The translations under genes were made by a program, and so were the position numbers. The notes under the pieces are model-generated. The model saw nothing but the letters and a program-made list of their open reading frames with translations. It did not search any database and had not been told where the DNA came from. Positions 1 through 6,968 of a stretch of 32,413 bases of DNA are shown piece by piece. The first letter of the stretch is position 1. The number at the start of each line of letters is the position of its first letter. Source of the stretch: a virus. Location of the stretch: IMG/VR virus record IMGVR_UViG_3300038715_000034, positions 1-32,413 of that record; one strand, given 5' to 3'.

Positions 1-73
1 AATTCCTGCTGATCTGCAAACTCAATTCTCTCTAATGGTACTAATGATCTATGTAAATAAAGTTTATCATCTA
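1..73. repeat. Terminal direct repeat, left copy
   Basis: These 73 bases are identical to the last 73 bases of the window. The PP-loop gene is broken at both ends of the window but becomes one open frame when the copies are merged. The repeat is therefore best read as the overlap of a circular or circularly permuted assembly, not as a true biological repeat. The unique length is 32,340 bp. Confidence 0.95.
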
Positions 74-746
74 GTCCTTTTTTGGTTGCATCTCTTATTG
101 TATTATCTATCTGTACACATTTTTCCCATTCTTCTGGTAGTTTTTCTTTTATCTCCTTCCAGTTCTTATCACTATGATATGGGCAAAATACACAACTTGA
201 TTTAGGTGGTATTGGAAATTGAAATCTTTCAAATATTTTTATACAATCTCCTCTACTCATCCTTTGATCTATTAATGGGTACACATAATCTATTCTAGGT
301 AATTGACTTACTTTCATTCTTTGTATTTCATCCAATGTAATACCTAACCACATTTCTGTTTTAGGCATCCTTTGTCTTGGCTTTAATCCATGTAATTCTC
401 TTACCTTTTTTATTACTGGTTGAATCTTATACTCACCAGTACATTGTCTCTGTATCATACCACCACTTTCAGAAAAAGCTGGTATAGCCGCCCACTTAAC
501 ACCTCTTGAATTTTGTGCCTTCATTGTATCTTGTAGTAGATTTCTTTCATTGGTAACATGAATTGGTATGCCATCATTTAAACTTGCCCAATCTTGTAGA
601 TATTCAAGTATCTCATAAGTTCTTGGAAGTTCTGCACCAGGATCAGCAAATACTGCATGGTCTGCTCTTTCTATTATATTCTTACTACTCATCATGTACA
701 TTGCTGTGCTTTGTACACCCATTCCTAAACTAATTACTTTTAACAT
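1..746 (-). CDS. PP-loop ATPase, PAPS reductase-like (main part)
   Basis: This is the N-terminal and central part of a 259-residue protein. The rest lies at 32307-32340 across the circular seam. It opens with a modified PP-loop, S-L-G-M-G-V-Q-S, followed by a second strand ending in F-A-D-P-G-A-E, as in the PAPS reductase/adenine nucleotide alpha hydrolase superfamily. These enzymes adenylate a substrate using ATP, often for sulfur transfer or base modification. A C-V-F-C-P-Y-H motif about two-thirds along and a C-E-E-G-F-C-G-L tail suggest bound metal or a redox thiol pair. Its ATG overlaps the TAA of the preceding nuclease gene (TAATG), so translation is probably coupled. Related proteins are common in phages. 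The substrate is unknown, and a role in nucleic-acid modification is only inference. Confidence 0.85.
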   Translation of the reverse strand, partial: MLKVISLGMGVQSTAMYMMSSKNIIERADHAVFADPGAELPRTYEILEYLQDWASLNDGIPIHVTNERNLLQDTMKAQNSRGVKWAAIPAFSESGGMIQRQCTGEYKIQPVIKKVRELHGLKPRQRMPKTEMWLGITLDEIQRMKVSQLPRIDYVYPLIDQRMSRGDCIKIFERFQFPIPPKSSCVFCPYHSDKNWKEIKEKLPEEWEKCVQIDNTIRDATKKGLDDKLYLHRSLVPLERIEFADQQE

Positions 747-1132
747 TAGCTAAACTCAGGAAACCGTTCATATGAATAGAACCACTTCCTACCTTTTGTT
801 TGATTGTTCTTACCAGTTGTCAACGCAAGACTCAACGCATGTTTGTTATCATATGGATAGTATGCAATTATATCTTTAGGTAAAAAGTACACTGCAACTA
901 CGTCAATACGATTAGTATCTTTATATTTAGTAAGGTTTACCTCTACTGCTGTGCCACGTTTTAATGTCATTACTGTTTTAATTTGTACCTTTTTCATACT
1001 ACCACTTTTTAATTCTACTATAAGGTCAACTTGATCAACATCTACTACTGGCGCGTAAATATTATATCCTTGCCGTATCAAATCTTTTTGTACCGCAAGC
1101 TCGCCAAGTGCGCCTTTGTTTAGACTATGCAA
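746..1132 (-). CDS. PD-(D/E)XK endonuclease, I-Ssp6803I-like family
   Basis: This is a 128-residue protein if it starts at the TTG at 1132, which has GGAG seven bases upstream. The open frame extends further upstream, but that part lies wholly over the preceding gene. The order of motifs is K-G-A-L-G-E-L-A, a G-Y-N-I-Y-A-P-V strand, D-Q-V-D-L-I-V and then V-Q-I-K-T. These give the E, D and Q-x-K residues of a PD-(D/E)XK active site. The spacing resembles the family (PDDEXK_5 in Pfam terms, from memory) that includes the group I intron endonuclease I-Ssp6803I. It overlaps the previous gene by 8 bases and the next by one. It could be a free-standing homing endonuclease, a restriction-type nuclease or a recombination nuclease. 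The link to the capsid introns is conjecture. Confidence 0.7.
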   Translation of the reverse strand: MHSLNKGALGELAVQKDLIRQGYNIYAPVVDVDQVDLIVELKSGSMKKVQIKTVMTLKRGTAVEVNLTKYKDTNRIDVVAVYFLPKDIIAYYPYDNKHALSLALTTGKNNQTKGRKWFYSYERFPEFS

Positions 1133-1592
1133 AAAGCAACTCCATGGGTTGTAGCTGACTTTGCTCCATAATATATTTAGGACCATAACCCATATCCTGC
1201 ATATTGACCTGTTGTAGTAAGTCCTCTGATTGCGCACCGCCAAGTATTGTGAAGCGTGGAAATGATGCATGCACTAGTATAAAAACATCACAATCGCTTG
1301 GGTTTTTTTTGGTTTTAGCTTGTAAGTATCCTGGATCGTAAGTGGTTGTTTTAACGTCAACCTTCTTACCTTTGACTTTGAGGTCGTAACCACTAAAGTG
1401 TGGTCCAATACTAAGGTCGGGGTATCTATTAAAGTATTTACATACTGCAATCTCGCCACCTGCACCATTGATGTCAGGTTCGAGTTTGCGCGGTCCGCGT
1501 GAGATCACTCCATTGGTCTGGTTCTGAAGCATTCTCGCTGTTCCTGTCTGCACCGCTATCTGCGCTTCCAGGTAGTTCAGTGTTATTTGCAT
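1125..1592 (-). CDS. Phage PD-(D/E)XK-like nuclease, unnamed family
   Basis: This is a 155-residue frame. From about residue 44 it reads G-A-G-G-E-I-A-V, then G-Y-D-L-K-V-K-G-K-K-V-D-V-K-T-T. This gives an E, D, D-x-K arrangement typical of small PD-(D/E)XK nucleases. D-V-F-I-L-V and a late F-T-I-L-G-G-A strand follow. The ATG at 1592 has GAGGAA eight bases upstream. An inner ATG at 1532 also has an AGGA site and would shorten an unusually long overlap (119 bases) with the upstream gene. It sits between two other PD-(D/E)XK candidates in the recombination/replication operon, so a role in DNA processing or host DNA degradation is plausible. The substrate is unknown. Confidence 0.7.
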   Translation of the reverse strand: MQITLNYLEAQIAVQTGTARMLQNQTNGVISRGPRKLEPDINGAGGEIAVCKYFNRYPDLSIGPHFSGYDLKVKGKKVDVKTTTYDPGYLQAKTKKNPSDCDVFILVHASFPRFTILGGAQSEDLLQQVNMQDMGYGPKYIMEQSQLQPMELLFA

Positions 1593-1902
1593 GTGGTTGT
1601 TCCTCGTAGTCTAAGGCTGCATACAGCACCATATAATTTACCACATCAAGACATCTTTGGTATGTGGTTTCATCACTATAGGTCTTGCCTGTTTTTGCAT
1701 CGTTGCATAGTGCATCGACATGTTTTAAGATATACACCATCATTGCCTGCTTTGCTGTGCTTCCAAGTCGCTCCGCAACGTGCTTGAAATTGTAGAATTT
1801 ATCTTCGTTACTGATGGTATATTCTATTGATTTATTATCGCTTATCTCAGCTGCGATATTAAAAAACTTCTTTCTAAACTTGTTGTAATCTTCGTAGGTC
1901 AC
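1474..1902 (-). CDS. Hypothetical phage protein, DUF1599/Nmad1-like pattern
   Basis: This encodes 142 residues from a GTG start with a strong GGAGAG ribosome site. Residues about 20-100 are helical and carry a recognisable phage pattern: Y-T-I-S-N-E-D, then an N-F-K-H-V-A segment, a lone K-H in the middle, and D-V-V-N-Y-M-V-L-Y near residue 90. I associate this with the DUF1599/nucleotide-modification-associated group, but only loosely. The last 40 residues are low in complexity and rich in N, S, T and D, where the gene overlaps the next one in another frame. Function is unknown. Its presence in the same operon as the PP-loop enzyme would suit a nucleotide-related role, which is inference. 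Confidence 0.6.
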   Translation of the reverse strand: MTYEDYNKFRKKFFNIAAEISDNKSIEYTISNEDKFYNFKHVAERLGSTAKQAMMVYILKHVDALCNDAKTGKTYSDETTYQRCLDVVNYMVLYAALDYEEQPHANNTELPGSADSGADRNSENASEPDQWSDLTRTAQTRT

Positions 1903-2071
1903 TCTTTCTCTCCTTTTTTTCTATTCTCCTTAGTATTTCATCGCAGGCATCCATGCATACGTCTAATCGTAAATCCTCGCTTACAAGCACCTTTTTCAGC
2001 GCATTATCGATACATTCACTAACTAATGCAACCATTGCTGCTCTTGGGTTTTGTTTCATTGGATATGGCAT
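1874..2071 (-). CDS. Small hypothetical protein (65 aa)
   Basis: A predicted mostly helical protein with an acidic middle and a basic C terminus rich in E, K and R. The ATG is preceded by AAGGAGAG seven bases away, one of the best ribosome sites in the operon. Its end overlaps the following gene's GTG start. No domain is recognised. Position between the resolvase and the DUF1599-like gene suggests it is an early accessory protein. Confidence 0.6.
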   Translation of the reverse strand: MPYPMKQNPRAAMVALVSECIDNALKKVLVSEDLRLDVCMDACDEILRRIEKKERKSDLRRLQQV

Positions 2072-2080
2072 ACTCTCTCC

Positions 2081-2458
2081 TTATAGTTTAGCGGGGTCAC
2101 GACTATCACGATCATTAGACACGCCATTTTCGGGTTCATGGGTTTCTAAGACCCCGCTATTAAATAAATTCTTCATCCACTCATGCTTGACTATCCACAG
2201 CCAAGGCTTTCTATCTTGGCGGACCATAACTACGTCCGCATTCTTAAAATCTAAAAATCCTGCAATCTTTTTTCTGCGCTTAACCTGCACACGAATCGTT
2301 AAGTCTCCTTTAGTGGCCTTAACATCAATATCACTTTTCTCACCAAAGCTACGACCATCACTACCCCAACTGCGTTCGGCTATGAAGCCGAGATCGCGGA
2401 GCAGTTCAACGACCTCGACTTCACCTTTGTAGCCTTTTCGGGATGCGGAAGAAGGCAT
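2081..2458 (-). CDS. Hjc-like Holliday junction resolvase (PD-(D/E)XK)
   Basis: This is a 125-residue protein. It opens R-K-G-Y-K-G-E-V-E-V-V-E-L-L, continues through G-F-I-A-E-R-S, then S-D-I-D-V-K-A, and closes the active site with V-Q-V-K-R-R-K-K. The E, D and Q-x-K residues and the basic strand after them match archaeal-type Hjc resolvases and their phage relatives, which cut four-way junctions during recombination and before packaging. The length is normal for the family. Its ATG overlaps the SSB stop codon (TGATG), implying coupled expression with SSB. The C-terminal 25 residues are polar and probably disordered. Another PD-(D/E)XK nuclease with a different target cannot be excluded. 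Confidence 0.75.
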   Translation of the reverse strand: MPSSASRKGYKGEVEVVELLRDLGFIAERSWGSDGRSFGEKSDIDVKATKGDLTIRVQVKRRKKIAGFLDFKNADVVMVRQDRKPWLWIVKHEWMKNLFNSGVLETHEPENGVSNDRDSRDPAKL

Positions 2459-2958
2459 CAGAAAGGTAGCTCTTCCTCGCCTTCCGCTGTTGGCGTACTC
2501 TCAAAAACCTTGTTTGGTTCGTAGGTTTTTTTAAAATCTGCCAACGCACCTTTAACTTCATCAGTAATAGGTGCTTTAGGACATGGTGTGGTAGTATAGG
2601 TAGTATCCATACCATCACCACTACGTGTAACAATAACATCATAATCAGTCAGGTTGCCCCACTCAGAATTACGATCCAACTCTGTTAACTGCTTTTGCAC
2701 AGTGCTTTGAGTTACATCCAATACTTTAATAGAATGACCATCCCACACTGGTATCTGCCAAAAGTGTTTTGGCTTCTCACCTGCGGGTGCTTCACCTGCT
2801 GTTTTGATGCGAACTGGCGTACGATCATCCTGCCAGTATTGGTATCCCATTACTGGTGTATCTAATATTCGGAATCTGTTTTCGCCTTTGACAAATTTCA
2901 TAAAGCTACTCTCACCAGTGCTTGGCACATCGTAGGTAGGCTCTAGTAGTCCACTCAT
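2458..2958 (-). CDS. ssb: Single-stranded DNA-binding protein
   Basis: This is a 166-residue protein that coats single-stranded DNA during phage replication and recombination. It starts at an ATG with AAGGAG five bases upstream. The body contains F-M-K-F-V-K-G-E-N-R-F-R-I-L followed by strand-rich segments with aromatic residues (Y-Q-Y-W, H-F-W-Q-I-P-V-W). It ends in an acidic stretch closing E-E-E-L-P-F, the usual SSB tail that recruits partner proteins. The fold looks like the phage SSBs related to T4 gp32 in arrangement rather than E. coli SSB, since the N-terminal OB-fold signature of the latter is absent. The resolvase gene follows with overlapping codons, which fits a replication-recombination operon. 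Confidence 0.75.
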   Translation of the reverse strand: MSGLLEPTYDVPSTGESSFMKFVKGENRFRILDTPVMGYQYWQDDRTPVRIKTAGEAPAGEKPKHFWQIPVWDGHSIKVLDVTQSTVQKQLTELDRNSEWGNLTDYDVIVTRSGDGMDTTYTTTPCPKAPITDEVKGALADFKKTYEPNKVFESTPTAEGEEELPF

Positions 2959-2960
2959 CG

Positions 2961-3179
2961 TTACTCCTTTATTATGTTATAGGTATATCCATGGCGATCG
3001 AGTAAAGCGAGTATCTTCTTATACGTTTTATCATCTGTATTAGCCTTAACACCGATATCTGATTTATAGACTTTTCGCGCACCTGGAATGTATGTTTGGG
3101 ATTGACCCAAGAGTTTGCGCACCTTATGTGCAAAATTTATTCTCTCTTGTTTATCTGGTATGTGTATAGTGAGGAGCAT
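2961..3179 (-). CDS. Small hypothetical protein (72 aa)
   Basis: A basic protein of mixed helix and strand, with no domain recognised. It ends two bases before the SSB start. Its ATG lies exactly at the base of a long inverted repeat (3179-3248), so initiation could be controlled by a hairpin. The ribosome site is weak (AGG at distance), consistent with low or regulated translation. Confidence 0.6.
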   Translation of the reverse strand: MLLTIHIPDKQERINFAHKVRKLLGQSQTYIPGARKVYKSDIGVKANTDDKTYKKILALLDRHGYTYNIIKE

Positions 3180-3248
3180 GGGCAGTGCCTAATGACGTAA
3201 AAGAGAGAGAGTGTAGTTGTGAAACGTCACTTCAATCAGCACTGCCCA
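3179..3248 (-). promoter_or_regulatory. Inverted repeat that would sequester a start codon
   Basis: A perfect 10-bp inverted repeat pairs TGGGCAGTGC (3179-3188) with GCACTGCCCA (3239-3248). Nested inside is a second pair, TGACGT (3193-3198) with ACGTCA (3224-3229). Read as minus-strand RNA, the outer stem ends on the first base of the ATG at 3179. The element could be a translational switch, an attenuator or a protein-binding dyad. No T tract follows, so it is not an intrinsic terminator. Confidence 0.5.
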
Positions 3249-3268
3249 AGATACATGACAAACTTTAA

Positions 3269-3472
3269 TCACTCGTTGGTCCATAAATCTAAAAAATGAC
3301 AAATACCTTTTCTATTAGTATTTATTGAAGTTTCAAAGATATTAAATATTTGAACAGAATCCTCATCTCTTTTCCATTCTGTTTTTTGTTTTTGAGCTTT
3401 GCGCTTATTTGTGAACCATTTTTTCTCTTCCAAACCATCTAGCGTTTGCCTACTAACTTGATATATTTTCAT
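3269..3472 (-). CDS. Small basic hypothetical protein (67 aa)
   Basis: The start is the ATG at 3472, which has AAGGAGAG seven bases upstream. The open frame extends further upstream but overlaps the repressor gene and has no ribosome site there. The protein starts M-K-I-Y-Q-V-S-R and is rich in K, W and Q, with a conserved-looking K-K-W-F-T-N-K-R core. It is second in the early operon behind the repressor. No family is recognised. Small basic proteins at this position are often DNA-binding or host-takeover proteins, which is inference only. Confidence 0.6.
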   Translation of the reverse strand: MKIYQVSRQTLDGLEEKKWFTNKRKAQKQKTEWKRDEDSVQIFNIFETSINTNRKGICHFLDLWTNE

Positions 3473-3488
3473 TTTCTCTCTCCTTGTT

Positions 3489-3677
3489 TTAATAAGGCCA
3501 CTGGATATATTCCATCTTGATGCCAAGTACTCTGGCAATCCTGACCTTGTGTTCATAACGAAACTTACGCTTACCACGCATCATTAGTGAGAGCATAGAT
3601 TTATCCAGCGCAATCTCGCGCGCTAATTGATTTTGTGAAAAACCACACTCTCTCATATGTTGTTGTAAATCTTTCAT
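3489..3677 (-). CDS. XRE-family repressor (Cro/CI-like HTH)
   Basis: This is a 62-residue protein with a helix-turn-helix of the XRE type. F-S-Q-N-Q-L-A-R-E-I forms the first helix and D-K-S-M-L-S-L-M-M-R-G the recognition segment, followed by R-Y-E-H-K-V-R-I-A-R-V-L-G-I. There is no dimerisation or cleavage domain, so it is Cro-sized. I chose the ATG at 3677 because the frame upstream runs through the palindromic operator. No Shine-Dalgarno precedes this ATG, and a possible TATACT box lies 12 bases upstream, so the mRNA may be leaderless. It heads the leftward early operon and probably represses its own promoter. With no integrase in sight, it is more likely a temporal regulator than a lysogeny repressor. 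Confidence 0.8.
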   Translation of the reverse strand: MKDLQQHMRECGFSQNQLAREIALDKSMLSLMMRGKRKFRYEHKVRIARVLGIKMEYIQWPY

Positions 3678-3678
3678 A

Positions 3679-3713
3679 AGTGTTGACAAAGTATAATAAC
3701 GCTTGTCAACACT
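3679..3713. promoter_or_regulatory. Palindromic operator/promoter of the early operon
   Basis: Two perfect 11-bp arms, AGTGTTGACAA (3679-3689) and TTGTCAACACT (3703-3713), flank a 13-bp AT-rich spacer. On the minus strand TATACT (3690-3695) would serve as the -10 element, with a weak TTGCTT about 18 bp upstream. The dyad covers that -10 and sits directly in front of the XRE gene, as expected of an autoregulatory operator. The half-site GTGTTGACA recurs in the divergent control region near 26205 and 26471. Confidence 0.7.
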
Positions 3714-3732
3714 AAGCAAGAACTATTTTATA

Positions 3733-4791
3733 TTAGAACTCTTCTTCGATGCGCATACCGACATTATATACGTCTGGCGCGACTTGCTGCATGTCTAAAC
3801 TATTCTGTGCAAATCGTGCAAATATATACTCTGATTCCGCATTGTTTCCTGTACTTGCATTATCAATATTAAATATAAAAGGTCTGTGCGGACCATCAGT
3901 TAAGTTCCATACATCTGACACCACTGAATCATCAGTGAACTGATATATCGTTGTTTCTGATGGTAGTAAATCACTTGCAGAGAGAAAACTAAAATTTAGG
4001 TCATATGCAATGCGGCCACCATATACTGCCTGACCATAAGTACCTAATGCAAATGGACTATTATTTGTACCGCTTGCAGTCCTACCAAAGCTAGTTGATG
4101 TTCCATAACGCTGACCACCTACTGATTCATTTATATTGACCTTATCATAAATTATACTTCTTGTTAAATTTAAATCTGGTGACTGTGGCATATCAAAATG
4201 TTCACCAATCATAATACCGCCTAACTTAAAATCTGTGCTACCATCCCATGCAGTATCACCTTCAAATTGTATGGCCCAATATCTAAGGTTTAATTCATTT
4301 ACTGCAACAATTGTTGTACCATCTGATGCTGGTGTAACTGTGCCAGTTTTGTTACTATCACTTGGTACTCTAGTGTCAGCATTTATTATTTCTGTCACTC
4401 CTGCATTGCTCCAATTAACGTCTGATGTGTCTGCATTTGCACCGTCTAAAGCTGTTATGTCACTAGCTGCATTACCAGCAAATACTTTAAATCTGCCATT
4501 ACATGAATTTAAATTATGATTAAGTATTGCAATGTATGTTTGTTTATATGAAGCGGTAGTAAATGCAACATTAAAAAGAACATGACCATCAGTATCTGCA
4601 CTTGTATCAAATGTGACTTGATTTAGTGGACGTAAATCTAAAAGATCATCCACCGTATTGCCAGATGGTAAACCTACAAAACCATTACTAGGATTTGTTG
4701 CAGTGATGCTACCGATTGCACTACCACGCGCTCTATGGTAATTAATTAAGTCTGTATAAAATCTTGGTGTGCGTATATTTTGATTAGCCAT
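3733..4791 (-). CDS. Tail tip/distal structural protein
   Basis: This is a 352-residue protein, the last gene of the structural operon. It is rich in N, T, S, G and D, with strand-like segments and no membrane helices or signal peptide. The N terminus reads N-I-R-T-P-R-F-Y-T-D-L-I-N-Y. A middle segment (L-R-Y-W-A-I-Q-F-E-G) looks like a beta-sandwich carbohydrate-binding or tail tip fold. It overlaps the upstream 725-residue tail gene in a TAATG junction. Position two genes behind the tape measure suggests a distal tail or host-contact protein. No named family was recognised, so the function rests on context. Confidence 0.6.
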   Translation of the reverse strand: MANQNIRTPRFYTDLINYHRARGSAIGSITATNPSNGFVGLPSGNTVDDLLDLRPLNQVTFDTSADTDGHVLFNVAFTTASYKQTYIAILNHNLNSCNGRFKVFAGNAASDITALDGANADTSDVNWSNAGVTEIINADTRVPSDSNKTGTVTPASDGTTIVAVNELNLRYWAIQFEGDTAWDGSTDFKLGGIMIGEHFDMPQSPDLNLTRSIIYDKVNINESVGGQRYGTSTSFGRTASGTNNSPFALGTYGQAVYGGRIAYDLNFSFLSASDLLPSETTIYQFTDDSVVSDVWNLTDGPHRPFIFNIDNASTGNNAESEYIFARFAQNSLDMQQVAPDVYNVGMRIEEEF

Positions 4792-6968
4792 TAGCCTACC
4801 TCACGTGCTGTTATACTCACTTTTCCTAATGAGCGTTTTAAATCTGTAATCATATAATAATCTCCCCAGTTATCTCCAAATGGTTCTATTGGCATTTCAC
4901 CTGACGTATTAGAAAATTGTATTATATCTCCTGTTTCTAACATATATCCTTTTGCTGGATTTACAATATCACAACTTATTATCTTTTTAATGTCACCATA
5001 AATATTCATATAGTAATCAGCAAAACCATCATTTGGATTACCACCACCAACATCAGCGTTACCTGCTTTGTTTACATTATAATTTAAATTAACCTGCTTG
5101 ATATTCTCTTTTGCGCCAATATTTAAATTAGAACGCGTTGAGTTGGTAGAATCCTCAGATGTTACGCTACTCATGTAAGAACTTTGTGCAGGATGCTTTT
5201 CAAAGCTAATTTCCATTTTAGTTATTAATTCACTAAATGGTGTTGTAGAAATATTTATATTACTAATGTCGTTACCTTGTAATGTGGTAGCAACATCGCT
5301 AGAACTATATGAATTTTTAATGTACCAATATGAACCAGAACCATCAGCACGAAACTTAAATATAAAACTAAATTCGTATTGTATTCTCTCTAAAATCTTT
5401 TTTAATGAGGTTGGTTCTAAAACCCAAGCTCGTATGTTCCATGCACTACTATCTATTCTAGAATCTTCTATATCTAAATTACTGTTCCAATTATAAATAT
5501 TCCCATCTGTATCATCATATCCAGTAAAGCGAACCAACAAATCTCTGTGTGCTTCTAATCCACATGTTGCAGTACCACTACCGCCATTATAACTCTTCTC
5601 TAAACCATCACCACCACAATATAAATATTCGATACTTTTTAATGCCTGATAGCCTTGATCTTTGTCGCTAAAATCTATCTCGGTAGATACAGCACTACGT
5701 ATATCATATATTCTTGGAGTAAAGGTACATGTACCTGCATCTAATCCAGTATTTTCTATTTTACCTCTTATTTCTGTTAAATCACTCCAACCATTTGTAT
5801 TATTAAATGCAGTCAACATACTTGCACTTACATCTGTGGATACTGGTACAGATGTTGTATCAGTAGTAGTAGAATTAGATGTATTATCTGTAATGTCAAA
5901 CGTGTCATCAAAAGACCAAGTTTTATTCACAAAAAAACACTTTTGCGCTCCATCTACGCCTAAACTACGTGAAATAGTCCAGGCATACACAATGGTCATA
6001 TTTACTGCATCAACTTTATGATCTGGTCTTGTCCATTTTGCTTTGTATGATTTTGTTCTAGTACCATTTCCTGTTTGTGAAAACTGTAATTGAGTAAACG
6101 TGCTAGTGTCGTCAGCCAATGGTGTATCAATTGCATTATCACCGTTAGTCCAACCATCTGTTGACACATCTTCAACAGGTTTCATTTTAAATTTTTTAGG
6201 CATCTTATGATAAGCTCGTACTGCAAAACCGTTTTTATAACTTTCATTAGCAGTATCAAAACTTAAGAAATCATCTACGTATACTGGTAAAAACCTATCT
6301 AAGTTGCGATCATAGTAATGAGGATATGCAGTGCTAGAAATACTATGTATACCAGTTAACGCGAACACCTCATCACCACGTATTTCATTTACAGGTATAG
6401 GAAATACAGTCATATTGGCTCTATAATCCTGTGAAGTGCTATTAGCAGTATAATTACCATAAGATACTGGAAAGTATTTATTAGTATCAGATGCCTTAGT
6501 TTGTGGTATTTCTATATTATCCCAAGGTGATCTCTCTACAATCATTAAATTTATTTGATCATTATTATGAGATATATCAACTAATCTACCATTATATACT
6601 TGTAAACAATTTGACAGCGTACTGTCTCCATTTAATTGGCTATATATTTTTACAGTGCGATTTAAATAGCTATTAGAACCACCAAAAATTTCAGCAGAAA
6701 AGTCATCACCTTTATATTTAAAATTTGCAAGCGTTATAGAAATATTTCCTGTTTTAGCAGTGCTATTAGATAAATTAATTGAGCTTCTTATTGTTAAATT
6801 GGTGTTAGTTACAACACCATGGTAAAAAACATTGCTTACAGTCGTATTATTTAATGCAATAGGAGTAAAGTTACTTTCATCTCCATAATATAATTGTATA
6901 ATCCAATTTTCAACAATGTTACTTGCTTTTGATGCTGCACTGTAAACTGCGGGTAATGTTAAGCTCAC
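4791..6968 (-). CDS. Large tail tip/hub protein
   Basis: This is a 725-residue protein directly following the tape measure, starting at a GTG that overlaps its stop codon (GTGA). The composition is strand-rich and polar. The first 170 residues (L-Y-Y-G-D-E-S, then a segment ending S-P-W-D-N-I-E-I-P) resemble the start of siphovirus tail tip proteins, which carry an N-terminal ring domain. The C terminus has segments such as G-Y-M-L-E-T-G-D-I-I-Q-F-S, reminiscent of hub or baseplate beta-domains. Several C-x-C-like cysteines occur but with no metal-site pattern. It probably forms the tail hub or adhesion platform, by position. No enzymatic motif is visible. Confidence 0.65.
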   Translation of the reverse strand: MSLTLPAVYSAASKASNIVENWIIQLYYGDESNFTPIALNNTTVSNVFYHGVVTNTNLTIRSSINLSNSTAKTGNISITLANFKYKGDDFSAEIFGGSNSYLNRTVKIYSQLNGDSTLSNCLQVYNGRLVDISHNNDQINLMIVERSPWDNIEIPQTKASDTNKYFPVSYGNYTANSTSQDYRANMTVFPIPVNEIRGDEVFALTGIHSISSTAYPHYYDRNLDRFLPVYVDDFLSFDTANESYKNGFAVRAYHKMPKKFKMKPVEDVSTDGWTNGDNAIDTPLADDTSTFTQLQFSQTGNGTRTKSYKAKWTRPDHKVDAVNMTIVYAWTISRSLGVDGAQKCFFVNKTWSFDDTFDITDNTSNSTTTDTTSVPVSTDVSASMLTAFNNTNGWSDLTEIRGKIENTGLDAGTCTFTPRIYDIRSAVSTEIDFSDKDQGYQALKSIEYLYCGGDGLEKSYNGGSGTATCGLEAHRDLLVRFTGYDDTDGNIYNWNSNLDIEDSRIDSSAWNIRAWVLEPTSLKKILERIQYEFSFIFKFRADGSGSYWYIKNSYSSSDVATTLQGNDISNINISTTPFSELITKMEISFEKHPAQSSYMSSVTSEDSTNSTRSNLNIGAKENIKQVNLNYNVNKAGNADVGGGNPNDGFADYYMNIYGDIKKIISCDIVNPAKGYMLETGDIIQFSNTSGEMPIEPFGDNWGDYYMITDLKRSLGKVSITAREVG

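Noticed and set aside
1-73. True terminal redundancy of a linear genome
   Set aside because: A repeat of this size at arbitrary position inside a gene is typical of assembler overlap on circular or permuted molecules.
1953-2432. A rightward 159-residue frame
   Set aside because: It is the complement of the resolvase and its neighbour, which have strong ribosome sites and motifs.
3719-3740. Terminator between the structural operon and the repressor
   Set aside because: AGTTCT occurs twice in the same direction, not inverted, and there is no GC stem or T tract.
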